This document shows, piece after piece, positions 27,955-35,727 of a DNA stretch of 64,000 bases. The stretch lies in NCBI GenBank assembly GCA_026169535.1, contig JAPFCU010000063.1, forward strand, positions 1-64,000, written 5' to 3'. Source of the stretch: Blautia sp. (GTDB taxonomy: Bacteria; Bacillota; Clostridia; Lachnospirales; Lachnospiraceae). A program made the translations under genes and the position numbers. Under the pieces are notes generated by a model. That model was not told where the DNA came from and searched no databases. It saw only the letters and a program-made list of their open reading frames with translations. The number at the start of each line of letters is the position of its first letter. Position 1 is the first letter of the stretch.

Positions 27955-27990
27955 AAAGTGGAAACCGGCAACTGCCTGCTTCCACTTTTT
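27955..27990 (+). terminator. Terminator after the AGCS symporter
   Basis: The stem AAAGTGGAA/TTCCACTTT with a 16-base loop is followed by TT. Confidence 0.82.
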
Positions 27991-27992
27991 GC

Positions 27993-28021
27993 TTGCTTTA
28001 TAAACAAAAATCGTGTATATT
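27993..28021 (+). promoter_or_regulatory. Promoter of the CNNM/CorC gene
   Basis: TTGCTT (27993-27998) and TATATT (28016-28021) have a 17-base spacer, 38 bases before the TTG start. Confidence 0.5.
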
Positions 28022-28058
28022 TCATGTTATATATTTTTAGAAAAAGGAGTGAATTTAT

Positions 28059-29348
28059 TTGGATTCGGGCGACGTCATACAATTGATCGTACTTTTGATC
28101 CTGCTGCTGCTTTCTGCTTTTTTTTCATCAGCAGAAACAGCAATGACAACTGTTAATAAAATTTATATTATGTCTTTGGTAAATGAGGGAAATAAGAGGG
28201 CAAAGATCCTGCAGAAGATCATTGAAAATCCGGGAAAGCTTCTCAGCACAATCCTGATTGGAAATAATATTGTAAATCTTTCGGCATCTTCTCTTGCTAC
28301 TACCTGGACAACACGGGTATTGGGAAATGCCTTTGTAGGAGTTGCAACTGGTATTCTGACTTTGCTGGTCCTGCTTTTTGGAGAGATCACACCTAAGACT
28401 ATGGCTACTTTATATGCAGAAAAGCTGTCCATGTCTTATGCCCCGATCATTTATTTCCTTATGAAAGTGCTTACTCCTGTAATCTTTATTGTGAACAGGC
28501 TGTCCAATGGTATTTTGTACATGTTGGGAGTCGATCCAAAGGGAAAACAGAGTACAATGACAGAGCAGGAACTGAGAACCATCGTGGATGTAAGCCACGA
28601 GGATGGTGTTATTGAGTCAGAAGAGAAAAAGATGATCTACAATGTGTTTGATTTTGGTGATTCAAGGGCAAAAGATGTGATGGTTCCCAGAATTGATATG
28701 TCTTTTATTGATGTAAATGCCACCTATGAGGAACTTCTTGACAGTTTTAAGGAGGATGGATACACACGTTATCCGGTATATGAAGACAGTACGGACAATA
28801 TTATTGGAACCATTAATATGAAGGACCTTCTTCTCTGGAATCCGAAAGAGAAATTTTCTATTCGTGATATTCTTCGTAAACCGTATTTCACATACGAGCA
28901 TAAAAGTACAGCTGCTCTTCTGATGGAAATGAAGCAGTATTCTGTTAATTTTGTGATTGTTCTGGACGAATACGGTGCTACGGCAGGTATGATCACAATG
29001 GAAGACCTTCTGGAAGAAATTGTAGGTGAGATCCGTGATGAGTATGATGCAGATGAAGTGGAGGATATGCAGGAAATTATTCCCGACAGGGAATATACAG
29101 CACAGGGATCAGCGAAGCTGGATGACCTGAATGAAGCGCTTGGTCTGAAACTGGATTCAGAAGATTATGATTCCATTGGCGGATATATCATTGAAAAATT
29201 AGATTATTTCCCGAAAGAGGGAGAGTCTTATATAACAGAAGATGGTGTGAAGCTGGTGGTAGATGCGACAGAAAAAAATCGTATAGAGGCCGTCCATATT
29301 TATATTCCAGAAGACTATTATGATTCCGGGAATAACAGGGATGAATAA
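28059..29348 (+). CDS. CNNM/CorC-type membrane protein with CBS pair (hemolysin family)
   Basis: A 429-aa protein. The N-terminal CNNM/DUF21 transmembrane domain (about 1-180) begins VLLILLLLSAFFSSAETAMTTVNK, with GEITPKTMA in the cytoplasmic loop. A CBS-domain pair follows (about 205-325: RAKDVMVPRIDM, DSFKEDGYTRYPVYEDSTDNIIGTI, EYGATAGMITMEDLLEEIVGEI). The CorC_HlyC domain is at the C-terminus. Homologues handle Mg2+ efflux or Mg/Co resistance; the hemolysin label is historical. The start is TTG after AAAGGAG. Confidence 0.92.
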   Translation: MDSGDVIQLIVLLILLLLSAFFSSAETAMTTVNKIYIMSLVNEGNKRAKILQKIIENPGKLLSTILIGNNIVNLSASSLATTWTTRVLGNAFVGVATGILTLLVLLFGEITPKTMATLYAEKLSMSYAPIIYFLMKVLTPVIFIVNRLSNGILYMLGVDPKGKQSTMTEQELRTIVDVSHEDGVIESEEKKMIYNVFDFGDSRAKDVMVPRIDMSFIDVNATYEELLDSFKEDGYTRYPVYEDSTDNIIGTINMKDLLLWNPKEKFSIRDILRKPYFTYEHKSTAALLMEMKQYSVNFVIVLDEYGATAGMITMEDLLEEIVGEIRDEYDADEVEDMQEIIPDREYTAQGSAKLDDLNEALGLKLDSEDYDSIGGYIIEKLDYFPKEGESYITEDGVKLVVDATEKNRIEAVHIYIPEDYYDSGNNRDE

Positions 29349-29364
29349 CAGGGAGAATTTCAGA

Positions 29365-30465
29365 ATGGAAAGAAATCAGATCTTTATCAAATATGGAACA
29401 GATTATAAAGAAATGACAAAGGAACTATTGGAGGAAAGTAAGCTGGCAGACCTGATCGGAGACAAAAAACTTCGAATTGGGATTAAACCTAATATGGTTT
29501 CTGCTTCTGATCCTTCCAACGGAGCTACTACTCACAGAGAAATTCTGGCTGGAATTGCAGAATACCTGAAAGAAAAAGATTTTCATGATCTGACCATGAT
29601 CGAAGGATCCTGGGTAGGAGAACGTACCATGGATGTTTTTTATGCCTGTGGTTATGATGAGATTTGTGATACATATAAAATTAAATTTCATGATACACAG
29701 AAGGATAAAGGCTATGCAGAAGACTGCTGTGGTATGGAACTGAATATCTGTGCCGGGGTGAAAGATATTGACTTTCTTATTAATGTTCCGGTGCTGAAAG
29801 GACACTGTCAGACAAAGATCACCTGCGCTCTTAAGAATATGAAAGGATTGATACCTAATTCTGAGAAAAGGCGTTTTCATTCCTTGGGGCTTCATAAGCC
29901 TATTGCCCATTTGAACGCAGGGATTCATCAGGATTTTATTGTGGTGGATAATATTTGCGGGGATCTGGATTTTGAGGACGGAGGAAATCCGGTAGAGATG
30001 AACCGGGTACTCGTTGGCAGAGATCCGGTATTGATCGATGCCTATGTATGTCATATGATGCATTATGAGATTGCCGATGTTCCTTATGTAGAGATGGCAG
30101 GAAAACTTGGAATTGGCTGCTCTGATATTACCAGGGCGGATATTCGTGTCTGTGGATCAGATATGGAGAAACAGCTTCCCAGGTCCAGAAAAGTGATAGA
30201 GGTTGCAGATGCAGTAGAAGAAGTGGAATCCTGCAGTGCCTGCTACGGATATCTGATTCCGGCTCTGGATATGCTGAAACAGGAGGGGCTTCTGGACAGG
30301 CTTCATGAAAAAATCCATATCGGACAGGGATTTCGGGGAAAAACGGGAGAACTTGGAATTGGCAGCTGTACCAGGAATTTCTGTCATCATCTGGATGGAT
30401 GTCCTCCGGTGGAAGACCAGGTATATCAGTTTTTGAAGGATTATATTGAAAATCATCAAAAATAA
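29365..30465 (+). CDS. DUF362 domain protein with C-terminal cysteine clusters
   Basis: A 366-aa protein of the DUF362 family: FLINVPVLKGHCQTKITCALKNMKGLIPN and VVDNICGDLDFEDGGNPVEMNRVLVGRDPVLIDAYVC are typical. The function of the family is not known. The C-terminal 90 residues contain CSACYGYL and GSCTRNFCHHLDGCPP, which could bind a metal or Fe-S cluster; this is inference. The start at 29365 follows GGGAG by nine bases. Upstream ATGs at 29341 and 29320 would overlap the CNNM gene. It is probably co-transcribed with that gene. Confidence 0.85.
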   Translation: MERNQIFIKYGTDYKEMTKELLEESKLADLIGDKKLRIGIKPNMVSASDPSNGATTHREILAGIAEYLKEKDFHDLTMIEGSWVGERTMDVFYACGYDEICDTYKIKFHDTQKDKGYAEDCCGMELNICAGVKDIDFLINVPVLKGHCQTKITCALKNMKGLIPNSEKRRFHSLGLHKPIAHLNAGIHQDFIVVDNICGDLDFEDGGNPVEMNRVLVGRDPVLIDAYVCHMMHYEIADVPYVEMAGKLGIGCSDITRADIRVCGSDMEKQLPRSRKVIEVADAVEEVESCSACYGYLIPALDMLKQEGLLDRLHEKIHIGQGFRGKTGELGIGSCTRNFCHHLDGCPPVEDQVYQFLKDYIENHQK

Positions 30466-30467
30466 GT

Positions 30468-30526
30468 AAAAAAAGGATCATGAAAAGTCAGTTTTTGATA
30501 AAATTGCTTTTCACGATCCTTTTTCT
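30468..30526. terminator. Bidirectional terminator between DUF362 and kinase-like genes
   Basis: Arms AAAAAGGATC-TGAAAAG and CTTTTCA-GATCCTTTTT form a long stem around an AT-rich loop. A and T tracts on both sides suit the two converging genes. Confidence 0.85.
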
Positions 30527-30568
30527 TAAAGTTTAAAAATATTCTTTGAACATATCGTTCAATATAAT

Positions 30569-31165
30569 TCAGCAGTCTCGGGCAGCTTCTGTAAGGATTT
30601 CAAGAATCTGATCTTCTGTAAAGCGGCTGCTGTCAATGCAAAGATCATACTGACTTAAATCGGTCCATTTTGCATCTGTAAAAAATTCATAATACGCGCG
30701 GCGTTCCTTATCCATTCGTTTTACCATTTTTCGGGCGCTTTTTTCCTCGCGACCGGTTCGTGCCTGTACATTGCGGACGCGGAGATCAAAAGGCGCGTGG
30801 ATATAAACGCTGAGACACCGTTCTTTCAGGATATAGTTGGCACATCGGCCAACAATGACGCAGTTTCCTTTTTCTGCAAGTGAAAGAATGATTTCCTTTT
30901 GTGCATCATACAGCACATCATTCATGGGCAGTGTATAAAAATCAGGAGTGATCTGGACATCATGGTCACCGGAAAAACGCCATTGGTGAGGTTTTTTTTC
31001 ATCTACCTTTGCCAGTTCAGCGAAAGGAATCTGTTTTTCTTTTCCCGCCAGCTCGATCAGTTCTTTATCATAAAAGTCAAATCCAAGTTTTTCTGCCAGA
31101 GCTTTGCCGATGACACGACCACCGCTGCCGTACATTCGATTGATTGTGATAATACGTTTACTCAT
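30569..31165 (-). CDS. Cytidylate kinase-like family protein
   Basis: A 198-aa P-loop protein. The N-terminus ITINRMYGSGGRVIGKALAEKLGFDFYDKELI is the hallmark of the cytidylate-kinase-like (AAA_26) family, with GSGGRVIGK replacing a classical Walker A. An LID-like basic segment NVQARTGREEKSARKMVKRMDKERRAYY is present. Real CMP kinases differ, so the substrate is unknown. A strong TTAGGAGGGAGG site precedes the ATG. The gene is transcribed opposite to its neighbours. Confidence 0.88.
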   Translation of the reverse strand: MSKRIITINRMYGSGGRVIGKALAEKLGFDFYDKELIELAGKEKQIPFAELAKVDEKKPHQWRFSGDHDVQITPDFYTLPMNDVLYDAQKEIILSLAEKGNCVIVGRCANYILKERCLSVYIHAPFDLRVRNVQARTGREEKSARKMVKRMDKERRAYYEFFTDAKWTDLSQYDLCIDSSRFTEDQILEILTEAARDC

Positions 31166-31585
31166 AAGTAGTCCTCCCTCCTAATATCTATGTCTTTATC
31201 ATATCATAATTGTTAGATAATATCCATAAAAAATATTGAAAATTTAAAAAATATATAGTCAAAACATACATATGAAAAAAGTATAAATAAAAAGAAAAGA
31301 CGAAAATTGTTAGAATAATTGGATGGGAATTTCTTGACCGGAGAACTAAAATCTGTTTATAATAAATTTAATGGCATGTAATCTTTTGTTAAAAAAATTG
31401 TGCAAACCGCAGAAAATACTTATGAAATAAGCGTGTTTTATATCAAAAAACTGGTAAAATAGCACAAAAATGAAAAAGATGGCTTGACATCCACATGCTT
31501 ATTAAATATAATTTTCTTATGCATTACGAAAATGTTACAAAAGAAATAAAATATGACATAAAGAAAATGCAAGGAATGTAGGACT
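31166..31585. other. AT-rich divergent intergenic region without a gene
   Basis: These 420 bases lie between two divergently transcribed genes and are strongly AT-rich with runs of A. I find the promoter of the hydrolase gene at its right end and no convincing ORF, RNA fold or repeat elsewhere. The left end must hold the promoter of the kinase-like gene; TATGAT-like boxes occur on the reverse strand but no clear -35 does. Confidence 0.7.
31484..31512 (+). promoter_or_regulatory. Promoter of the SleB-type hydrolase gene
   Basis: A perfect TTGACA (31484-31489) and a perfect TATAAT (31507-31512) have a 17-base spacer. This is the strongest consensus promoter seen in the window and suggests high vegetative expression. 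Confidence 0.85.
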
Positions 31586-32527
31586 ATGAGAAACAGGAAA
31601 TTATCACAAAATCATCAATCACAGGTAGAAAGAAAAAAGACAGGAAATTCTTCGGTACGTGCAGTAATCTCTGTCAGCGTATGTGCCTTGGCAGCGCTGG
31701 CAGTTTCCGCAGGCGGTCGTTTTGTCGGAAGTGAAAGAGACAGTGAGGTTTATGCTGCTTCGGAGGAAGAACCCGGATATGTTCTGGAAGGTGGGAGTGA
31801 ATATGATCTTCCCACCGGAATCGCAGGGATTGCTTCTGGGATCAGTGCAACTCCCGCTGAAGGCTCAGAAATCTACAGGATCGGTACCTCCTGTGAGCAT
31901 GTAGTGGTGGGACAGCGTGTTCAGAAAGTGCGTAAACCTGCAGAGGAAATAGATCTTAGTATACCTATGGCAGCTGCTGTCAATGATCTGGATTCTAAAA
32001 TGGTCTCCATGTCATCTTCTGCAAAAATGATGTCTGATGAGGATTACGAGAATCTTCTTAAGATTGTAGAGGCAGAGGCGGGAACTGAGGATATCAAGGG
32101 ACGTGTACTGATTGCCAATGTGATCATGAACCGTGTAAGACATTCGGAATTTCCTGATAATATAACAGACGTTATCTGGGAATATGATAACGGGGTACCG
32201 CAGTTTTCTCCGGTGGCAGATGGACGGATTGGTGAAGTAACAGTTACTGATGAGACAAGAGAAGCTGTGAAACAGGCACTTCAAGGAACTGATTATTCAG
32301 AGGGAGCCTTGTTTTTTATCCAGAAGTCAGCTGCAGAGAAACATAATATTGCCTGGTTTGAAAAAGACCTGACAAAACTCTTCAAACATGGTGTTCATGA
32401 ATTTTATACTTATCCGGAGGAAGCTCCGGAAGATAAGAAATCAGAAAAAAAGTCTCAGAAAAAGGCAGGAAAAAAATCAGATCAGGATTCCGAGACTGAA
32501 CTTGTTCAGATGGTTAAGGCAGAATAG
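31586..32527 (+). CDS. Exported SleB/CwlJ-type cell wall hydrolase
   Basis: A 313-aa protein. The basic N-terminus and hydrophobic stretch VRAVISVSVCALAALAVSAGG (about 24-44) look like a signal peptide or anchor. The Hydrolase_2 (SleB) domain spans about 150-275: LLKIVEAEAGTEDIKGRVLIANVIMNRV carries the catalytic Glu in EAEAG, followed by ITDVIWEYDNGVPQFSPV. The last 35 residues are a Lys/Ser-rich tail. Relatives are spore-cortex lytic transglycosylases. The near-consensus sigma-A promoter suggests a role in vegetative wall turnover rather than only in spores. Confidence 0.88.
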   Translation: MRNRKLSQNHQSQVERKKTGNSSVRAVISVSVCALAALAVSAGGRFVGSERDSEVYAASEEEPGYVLEGGSEYDLPTGIAGIASGISATPAEGSEIYRIGTSCEHVVVGQRVQKVRKPAEEIDLSIPMAAAVNDLDSKMVSMSSSAKMMSDEDYENLLKIVEAEAGTEDIKGRVLIANVIMNRVRHSEFPDNITDVIWEYDNGVPQFSPVADGRIGEVTVTDETREAVKQALQGTDYSEGALFFIQKSAAEKHNIAWFEKDLTKLFKHGVHEFYTYPEEAPEDKKSEKKSQKKAGKKSDQDSETELVQMVKAE

Positions 32528-32544
32528 GGAAATGAAAAATGTGG

Positions 32545-32576
32545 AGAGCTGCACGTATCTGTGCAGCTTCTTTTTT
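32545..32576 (+). terminator. Terminator after the cell wall hydrolase
   Basis: The stem AGCTGCAC/GTGCAGCT with a six-base loop is followed by TCTTTTTT. Confidence 0.9.
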
Positions 32577-32683
32577 ATTTTCTTGGCAGGTTCATGATCT
32601 TTCGGCGATTTTACTATGGTATTTTGTTAAAGTTCATGTTACAATGTTGCAAAAATAACTGATAAAGAAGAAAGGCAGGAACG

Positions 32684-34177
32684 ATGATGCAGGTATTATA
32701 CAAAAGCACCAGAGGTAAAGAAGAAACGGTAACCGCCTCCATGGCTATTCTTAAAGGACTTTCAGAGGACGGAGGTTTATTTGTCCCCACTACGGTTCCT
32801 AAACTTGATATACCGATGGAGCATCTTTCAAAGATGACATACCAGGAAACTGCCTATGAGGTCATGAGCCGTTTCCTTACAGATTTTACAGAAGAAGAGT
32901 TGAAGGACTGCATTGCCAGAGCTTATGATTCTAAATTTGATACAAATGAGATTGCACCTTTGCATAAAGCGGATCAGGCATATTTTCTGGAACTGTTTCA
33001 TGGAGCGACAATAGCTTTTAAAGATATGGCACTTTCTATTCTTCCTCATCTTATGACAACAGCGGCCAAAAAAAATCATGTAAAAAATGAGATCGTGATT
33101 CTTACAGCAACATCTGGAGATACCGGGAAGGCAGCTATGGCAGGTTTTGCAGATGTTCCGGGAACTAAGATCATTGTCTTTTATCCAAAACATGGTGTCA
33201 GTCCTATCCAGGAAAAACAGATGGTGACCCAGAAGGGAAACAATACTTATGTGGTAGGCATCACAGGTAATTTTGATGATGCTCAGACTGCAGTAAAAAA
33301 GATGTTCAATGATCAGCAGCTGGCTCAGGAGCTTGACAGTGCAGGCTATCAGTTCTCTTCTGCAAATTCTATCAATATAGGACGTCTGGTACCGCAGATC
33401 GTATATTATGTGTATGCTTATGGAAAACTGGTGAAGTCCGGAGAGATACAGTCAGGAGACAAGATCAATGTTGTTGTTCCTACAGGAAACTTTGGAAATA
33501 TTCTTGCGGCTTATTATGCTAAAGAAATGGGACTTCCAATTGGAAAACTGATTTGTGCGTCCAATGAAAACAAAGTTCTTTTTGATTTTTTCCGTACCGG
33601 AACTTATGATAGAAAGAGAGAATTTATACTGACGACATCTCCATCTATGGATATTCTGATTTCCAGTAATCTGGAGCGTCTGATCTACCGTCTGACAGGC
33701 GAAAATGCACAGCAGTGTGCAGAGCTTATGAAGGCTTTGAGCGAGGGTGGAGAATACACTATTTCAGAGGAAATGAAAAAAGGGCTTGGAGACTTTTATG
33801 GAAATTTCTGCAGCGAAGGAGAAACAAGGGAGGCTATCAGTGCGACCTGGTATGGAAGCGGTTATATGATCGATCCTCATACTGCGGTAGCGGCAGGAGT
33901 TTATCAGAAGTATCTTCGCGATACAGAAGACCACACCCCTACAGTGATCGCGTCAACAGCAAGCCCGTATAAGTTTACCAGAAGTGTTATGGATGCAATT
34001 TCTGACCGCTATCAGGGTCTGGATGATTTTGCTCTTTGCGATGCACTTTCTGCATTAAGCGGTGTGCAGATTCCGAAGGCAGTGGAAGAGATCCGTACAG
34101 CGCCGGTTCTTCACGATACGGTTGTAGATGCGCAGGATATGCCGGACACTGTAAAGAAAATCCTGGGAATATGTTAA
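32684..34177 (+). CDS. thrC: Threonine synthase
   Basis: A PLP enzyme making threonine from O-phosphohomoserine. The 497 aa are the long-form (yeast/E. coli type) length. The PLP lysine is in ELFHGATIAFKDMALS; TATSGDTGKAAMAGF and PTGNFGNILAAYYAKEMGLP bind the cofactor phosphate. The start has two ATGs in tandem after AAAGGCAGG. The gene stands alone, without hom or thrB nearby. Confidence 0.95.
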   Translation: MMQVLYKSTRGKEETVTASMAILKGLSEDGGLFVPTTVPKLDIPMEHLSKMTYQETAYEVMSRFLTDFTEEELKDCIARAYDSKFDTNEIAPLHKADQAYFLELFHGATIAFKDMALSILPHLMTTAAKKNHVKNEIVILTATSGDTGKAAMAGFADVPGTKIIVFYPKHGVSPIQEKQMVTQKGNNTYVVGITGNFDDAQTAVKKMFNDQQLAQELDSAGYQFSSANSINIGRLVPQIVYYVYAYGKLVKSGEIQSGDKINVVVPTGNFGNILAAYYAKEMGLPIGKLICASNENKVLFDFFRTGTYDRKREFILTTSPSMDILISSNLERLIYRLTGENAQQCAELMKALSEGGEYTISEEMKKGLGDFYGNFCSEGETREAISATWYGSGYMIDPHTAVAAGVYQKYLRDTEDHTPTVIASTASPYKFTRSVMDAISDRYQGLDDFALCDALSALSGVQIPKAVEEIRTAPVLHDTVVDAQDMPDTVKKILGIC

Positions 34178-34284
34178 AGGAACTGCAGTTTTTGTAAGCT
34201 GTAAGGGTCCTGCTTGCATGGTGCTGGCCGGTCCGGTGTTCTGGCATATATGCCAAAATATTTTGCTTCAGCACAAATATTGTA
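34178..34284. other. Non-coding stretch between thrC and the ncRNA promoter
   Basis: Together with the ncRNA and the galM leader, 437 bases here lack a protein gene. This first part shows no clear terminator for thrC (only a weak AGGA...TCCT pairing) and nothing else that I recognise. Confidence 0.5.
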
Positions 34285-34313
34285 TTGAAAAAAAACACAT
34301 AATAGAGTACAAT
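34285..34313 (+). promoter_or_regulatory. Promoter of the probable 6S RNA
   Basis: TTGAAA (34285-34290) and TACAAT (34308-34313) have a 17-base spacer. The predicted start, near 34320, is just before the long-range stem of the RNA. Confidence 0.75.
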
Positions 34314-34319
34314 AGTAAT

Positions 34320-34545
34320 AACAGAAAAGAGAAAGTATCCTGGAATGTGCGAGGCCCCTTTTTATTTTGAACCTACATTGACATGAAGGGACTCCAACAT
34401 CGCAGATTGTGATGTCAGACCTCTCGTTGTGGTAGGCAGATCATCTGTTGAGGACACCCACCTGGCTTCGGCTAGGCGTCAAAAGGAAGGGAACGGCATT
34501 CCGGGACTTTCAGAAAAGAATGAGCCTTTGCAGAGGCTCTTTTTT
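34320..34545 (+). ncRNA. ssrS: Probable 6S RNA
   Basis: A free-standing transcription unit with no ORF. It has a good promoter, about 200 bases of RNA, and an intrinsic terminator (GAGCCT/AGGCTC then TTTTTT, 34522-34545). Bases 34338-34347 (TCCTGGAATG) pair perfectly, counting one G-U, with 34497-34506 (CATTCCGGGA). Next inward, CCCCTTTTT faces AAAAGGAAGGG. The result is a long rod with a large central bubble, the shape of 6S RNA, which mimics an open promoter and sequesters sigma-70-type RNA polymerase. It does not look like SRP, RNase P or tmRNA. The identity is inferred from fold and size, not from a search. Confidence 0.65.
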
Positions 34546-34614
34546 ATTTATTAAGAAAGCAGTATGTTCTGCACTAACTTTTCTAATAAACAAAACACTT
34601 TGGGAGGGATATTT

Positions 34615-35670
34615 ATGGTAACAGAAAAAATCTTTGATAAACTGCCGACGGGCGAGGAAGTAAAGGTATTTCATCTGGAAAATAAATCTGGTGCTTATGC
34701 GGAAGTGCTTCAGTATGGTGCAATCCTGGTTAAACTATGTGTACCGGACAGAGATGGAAAACTGACAGATGTTGTGCTTGGTTATGATGATCTTACAGGG
34801 TATCAGAAGAATGGCTGTTTCTTCGGAGCATGTATCGGACGTAGCGGAAATAGAATTGCGGGAGCACGATTCATGCTGGATGGGAAAGAAGTGATCCTTG
34901 AAAAAAATGAAGGAGAAAATAATCTCCACAGCGGACCGGATGGCTTTGAAAAAAAATTCTGGAAAGTGAAACATATTGATCAGGATAACAACAGTGTGAC
35001 CCTGGGAAGAATCAGCCCTGACGGTGAAAATGGATTTCCGGGAGAATTTAATATCACTGTTACCTATGAATTTACTGAAGAAAACGCCATTCGTATTGTA
35101 TATAGCGGAGTCAGTGACAAGACAACCATTGCCAATATGACGAATCATTCTTATTTTAACCTTTCCGGAGAAGGCAGTGGAAGTATACTGGATCAGTATC
35201 TTACAATCCATGCACAGGAATATACTCCTGTGGGAGAAGGTTCGATTCCCCTTGGAGAAAATGTTTCCGTGGAAGGAACTCCTATGGATTTCCGCAGAGA
35301 AAAACAGATCGGACAGGAGATAGATGCAGATTTTGAGCAGCTGAAGATCACGGGAGGCTATGATCATAATTATGTGACAGATGGTTACACACAGGCTGAA
35401 ATCCGTGAGATCGCCTGTGCCCGTTCTGAGAAAACAGGAATTTTTATGGAAGCGCTTACAGATTGTCCTTGTGTGCAGTTTTATGCGGGCAATTTTATAG
35501 AGGATGAAAAGGGAAAGAACGGACATATTTACCAGAAACGTGATGGATTCTGTCTGGAAACTCAGGTAGAACCCAATGCAGTAAATGTGGAAACTTTCCA
35601 TTCACCGATACTGGAAAAGGGAGAACGTTATTATTCTGAAACTGTTTATCGTTTTTCTGTAAAAGACTGA
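34615..35670 (+). CDS. galM: Aldose 1-epimerase (galactose mutarotase)
   Basis: Interconverts alpha and beta anomers of aldoses such as galactose. The 351 aa include FFGACIGRSGNRIAGARF, NLHSGPDGFEKKFW, the catalytic His in ANMTNHSYFNLSGEG, GGYDHNY, and the C-terminal catalytic Glu in GFCLETQVEPNAVN. The ATG at 34615 follows GGGAGGG; upstream in-frame codons lack a ribosome binding site. The terminator directly after its stop runs into the next gene. Confidence 0.93.
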   Translation: MVTEKIFDKLPTGEEVKVFHLENKSGAYAEVLQYGAILVKLCVPDRDGKLTDVVLGYDDLTGYQKNGCFFGACIGRSGNRIAGARFMLDGKEVILEKNEGENNLHSGPDGFEKKFWKVKHIDQDNNSVTLGRISPDGENGFPGEFNITVTYEFTEENAIRIVYSGVSDKTTIANMTNHSYFNLSGEGSGSILDQYLTIHAQEYTPVGEGSIPLGENVSVEGTPMDFRREKQIGQEIDADFEQLKITGGYDHNYVTDGYTQAEIREIACARSEKTGIFMEALTDCPCVQFYAGNFIEDEKGKNGHIYQKRDGFCLETQVEPNAVNVETFHSPILEKGERYYSETVYRFSVKD

Positions 35671-35675
35671 TCATG

Positions 35676-35727
35676 AAATCTGGTCTTCTTCATATAATGG
35701 ATATATGAGGAAGATCAGATTTTTTTT
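35676..35727 (+). terminator. Strong intrinsic terminator after galM, overlapping the next start codon
   Basis: The left arm 35676-35695 and right arm 35703-35722 form a 20-bp stem with two G-U pairs. A seven-base loop closes it, and eight T residues follow at 35720-35727. The ATG assigned to the spoIID-like gene (35705) lies in the right arm. Confidence 0.9.

Noticed and set aside
34178-34284. SRP RNA candidate (GGTGCTGGCCGGTCCGG)
   Set aside because: It lacks the conserved GGAAGGAAGCAGCC-type apical loop and has no promoter or terminator of its own.
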